Assembly (NCBI RefSeq): GCF_030010375.1
Contig: NZ_JASCRY010000003.1
Span: 186,001-250,000 of the forward strand
Origin: Flavobacterium yafengii
GTDB taxonomy: Bacteria; Bacteroidota; Bacteroidia; Flavobacteriales; Flavobacteriaceae
Reading direction: 5' to 3'
DNA: 64,000 nt
The notes under the pieces were generated by a model. That model did no database searches, was not told the origin of the DNA, and saw nothing but the letters and a program-made list of their open reading frames with translations. Of the stretch, positions 61,542 through 64,000 are shown one piece after another; the first letter of the stretch is position 1; each line of letters starts with the position of its first letter. The position numbers and the translations under genes were made by a program.

Positions 61542-64000
61542 TTAATTTTTTATGCCATACTGAACCCAATATTTTGGTGCAATAGAGTTTCTGATATTTA
61601 ATAAGTTACTTTTTCCTGCTTGATTTATCAATGATTGTTCTAATATTCGTGCATTTATTCTACTCAAATTTTCCATTCCATCAATTACCTCGTATCTCAA
61701 TAATTCTTTACCAGTACCAATGGAATTAAAGTGCTCGCCAAATCTTACATCAGGAACTCTCTCTGTTATTCCATAATATTTTACTTGTCCAGTAGCTTTA
61801 TCTATACCTTGATATACTGAATTTGTACCAGCACCATCATCTATGATCCCAAGACCATCAATTTTATAACCATTACCGTCAATATTTTTTGTAAAAGTAA
61901 CTTTACCAGTCGTGTTGGCTTGTGTTGTTGGAGCTGTGTTAGTCTGAGTCGTACTAGGCAATTTTGCATCTGTTTTTATTTCAGGGGCTTGTCCTTGTTT
62001 GATACCAACACTTGGCAAAGATATTGGCGATACTTGAGGATTCGGTAGTGTGCCTTTCCAAAATGTTCTGCCGTTTCTCAAAGCTGCAATACCATTGGTA
62101 GCACCTCCTAGTACACCTCCAAAAGCAATACCTGTGATAAATTCTTTACCCGACATTAGTGGGTCTCCAAAAGCAATATGATTTCCTACGCTCAAAACAA
62201 CTTGTGAGTATGCAGCACCTGCCGCACCACCAGCAGCACCGGCTAAAGCACCTCCGATTCCTCCTGCAGCTCCTCCCGCAGCAGCAAATGCAGCCCCTCC
62301 TGTAAGTGCTCCTATTGTACCAGCAGCTGCCCCAATTCCAAAGGCTTTAAGTCCTTCCATATTAAACTGGCAACCGTGAGTAGCCCAATTGACAACACCT
62401 CCTACAATAGCGGCAACTACAATCCAAATCCACTCCCCGCTAGGGTCTGTGTATTTAAACGGATTATTCCAACAATACCCGTATCTATTATAATTTTGGG
62501 TATTAAATGGGTCTTGCACATAGTTATCGGGTTGCAGGAAACGATGCAACTTAGGATCATATAAGCGCCCATTCATGTGTATGAGTCCTACACTTTGCAA
62601 ATGCTCATGCCCCGTGTAGCCTCTGTCAAGAATAGTAAGTCCATTCAGATTATTCCCTGTTCCGTCCTGTACTTTTGCAATATTACCCCAAGCGTCAAAG
62701 AGGCGTTTTTCTAACACTTGTCCAGTGTCGTTGGTTATAGCCAGAATACTGCCTTGGTAATCGCGGTGTAAATATAAATAATTTTGGGTTGTACCGTTAC
62801 TTTTTAATACAATTGGTGCAGTATAACCATCGCCGCCTATATAGGTTACAAATTCTACTTCGCCAGTGGCACTATTCTGTTTTATCTCCATAGTACCGTC
62901 AGCAGAAAAGTGCTTGCGGTATTGTCTAAGCAGTTTGTCGTCCTGCAATCCACCGTAAAACATAGTGCTACGGTCATTACCATCGTTGTAAGTAAAACTG
63001 ATTTTGTCAATGCCTGCTTCCTCAATTTGCACGGGGCTCTTAAAGCTGTTATAGCTGATGTTTTGGGTAGGCTTGGGAGTATAATAGGTTTTGGCCTCCG
63101 GTGTAATGGTTACCGAGGTATTTTGATACGGTTTGGCTGTAGTAGTATAGTTATACGTTCCTATTGCGTTTTGCGTTATCCTACCTCGGTCGTCATAGGT
63201 TTGGGTTTCTTGCAATCCTTGTGCATTCGTATAAGAAGTTAACCTATCTAAACTGTCGTATTGAAAACTTTCGTTCCAGTTAAACAAGCTATTGGTGCGG
63301 CTAGTCAAGTTTCCTTTTTGCGGGTCAAAAACCGTGTTCAAAGTCATCACATTACCCGGGCTTATACCTATTCGATCATGTTTTATTTGAGTTACAAATC
63401 CATAGTTGTCGTAGGTGTTCGTAATTGCAATATTACCATTGCCAATGGAGGCAGTTGTCAATTGACCTCTTGCATTTGTCGTATTGGTTTGCCAAAGCGG
63501 TTGGCTAGTTGCATCATCGAGTATTTGCCAAAGAGAACCATTTTGGTAGGTGTTTTTTATGGTTTTTGCACTTGTTTTTCCGTTTGCCAATACTACCGCT
63601 GTACTGGTTTTTTTATCTATTCTGCCAAAAGCATCAAAGGTGAATTGTTTGGTAAAAGTGGCATAAGGCGTTGTTTCGGTCGTTTTAAACAATCTTTTAT
63701 AAGAATCGTATTCATACGAGTTATTCGTAATTGTATTTCCTTCTAAAATATTCTTAAATACACTTGACGTAAGCAACTTGGTGGCTGTGTCATAAACATA
63801 AGTCGATTCGCTATTGGTATTCGTTCCTACTATAGTTTTCTTGGTCAATTTGCCTACAGCATCAAGAGTATAGGTCGTAACTCCGTTTGGATTGGTTTCA
63901 CTGGTGGTTTCTCCCAATAAATTATAGGTATACGTATACGTTCCTGCTGAGGGATCTATCAGTTTGGTCTTTCTTCCCCAGCCATCCTGTTCTATGTTAG
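61542..64000 (-). CDS. RHS-repeat polymorphic toxin (5' end outside window)
   Basis: At least 819 codons; the frame stays open to the window edge, so the N-terminus is not visible. YD/RHS repeats (YDSLDRLTSYTNAQG, YDDRGRITQ) lead to the RHS core end (RDYQGSILAI ... RGYTGHEHLQSVGLIHMNGRLYDPKLHRFLQPDNY ... YCWNNPFKYTDPSGEW). A hydrophobic Gly/Ala pretoxin region follows. The last 95 residues (VYQGIDKATGQVKYYGITERVPDVRFGEHF ... ARILEQSLINQAG) look like a GIY-YIG/URI-type nuclease. The immunity gene is next. The toxin would be delivered into competing cells; the exact family of the tip domain needs a search. Confidence 0.85.
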   Translation of the reverse strand, partial: NIEQDGWGRKTKLIDPSAGTYTYTYNLLGETTSETNPNGVTTYTLDAVGKLTKKTIVGTNTNSESTYVYDTATKLLTSSVFKNILEGNTITNNSYEYDSYKRLFKTTETTPYATFTKQFTFDAFGRIDKKTSTAVVLANGKTSAKTIKNTYQNGSLWQILDDATSQPLWQTNTTNARGQLTTASIGNGNIAITNTYDNYGFVTQIKHDRIGISPGNVMTLNTVFDPQKGNLTSRTNSLFNWNESFQYDSLDRLTSYTNAQGLQETQTYDDRGRITQNAIGTYNYTTTAKPYQNTSVTITPEAKTYYTPKPTQNISYNSFKSPVQIEEAGIDKISFTYNDGNDRSTMFYGGLQDDKLLRQYRKHFSADGTMEIKQNSATGEVEFVTYIGGDGYTAPIVLKSNGTTQNYLYLHRDYQGSILAITNDTGQVLEKRLFDAWGNIAKVQDGTGNNLNGLTILDRGYTGHEHLQSVGLIHMNGRLYDPKLHRFLQPDNYVQDPFNTQNYNRYGYCWNNPFKYTDPSGEWIWIVVAAIVGGVVNWATHGCQFNMEGLKAFGIGAAAGTIGALTGGAAFAAAGGAAGGIGGALAGAAGGAAGAAYSQVVLSVGNHIAFGDPLMSGKEFITGIAFGGVLGGATNGIAALRNGRTFWKGTLPNPQVSPISLPSVGIKQGQAPEIKTDAKLPSTTQTNTAPTTQANTTGKVTFTKNIDGNGYKIDGLGIIDDGAGTNSVYQGIDKATGQVKYYGITERVPDVRFGEHFNSIGTGKELLRYEVIDGMENLSRINARILEQSLINQAGKSNLLNIRNSIAPKYWVQYGIKN

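Noticed and set aside
63261..63746. A 161-codon plus-strand frame within the RHS gene
   Set aside because: Antisense to conserved YD repeats, a known source of long false frames.
1..64000. CRISPR array, rRNA operon or intact IS transposase
   Set aside because: No regularly spaced repeats, rRNA signatures or transposase motifs were seen on either strand.

Overview
The window looks like the chromosome of a Flavobacterium-type member of the Bacteroidetes. The DNA is AT-rich, there is a T9SS type B sorting signal, promoters carry the TAnnTTTG -7 box, and many flavobacterial families are present (DUF6952, a LolA-like carrier beside ftsK, a RibBA with a degenerate second domain, a Bacteroidetes tra operon). 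No CRISPR array, rRNA operon or intact insertion sequence was seen.

Region 1 (1-15.8 kb, + strand) is accessory. It opens with a giant DUF4011/superfamily 1 helicase/Vsr-like nuclease/DUF3320 protein of the kind found in phage-defence islands. A polytopic membrane protein follows, overlapping by four bases a 633-residue protein with a PD-(D/E)XK nuclease motif. Next come four co-oriented genes: a 692-residue unknown whose N-terminus recalls prohead proteases, a small unknown, a protein with a C-terminal membrane anchor, and a HEPN-linked RES-domain protein (probable NAD+-consuming toxin). Then come three exported proteins, one with a lysozyme-like signature. This is the best place to look for an undescribed system.

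Region 2 (16-35.4 kb) is core-like. It holds a DMT transporter, an amino acid permease, a large FAD/Fe-S dehydrogenase, a peptidoglycan-salvage run (GHL10 hydrolase, AmpG-like permease, GH3 glucosaminidase), a peroxide-defence group (peroxiredoxin, thioredoxin, DUF6952, Tpx), then dgkA-like, ftsK, lolA-like, lptF/G-like and ribBA genes.

Region 3 (35.5-about 51.7 kb) is a conjugative element beside an intact tRNA-Ser(TGA). A tyrosine integrase faces a long minus-strand operon of regulators and Tra proteins in the order N, M, L, K, J, I (three paralogues), G, F, E. No relaxase or coupling protein is visible, and no far-end copy of the tRNA tail was found, so the element is either incomplete or continues elsewhere.

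Region 4 (51.8-64 kb) holds an AraC regulator, a lipoprotein pair, and a TPR/transmembrane/AraC sensor-regulator transcribed divergently from them. A T9SS type B surface protein and a lipoprotein follow. The window ends inside an RHS-repeat polymorphic toxin with a GIY-YIG-like C-terminal domain, paired with an Imm26-like immunity gene.
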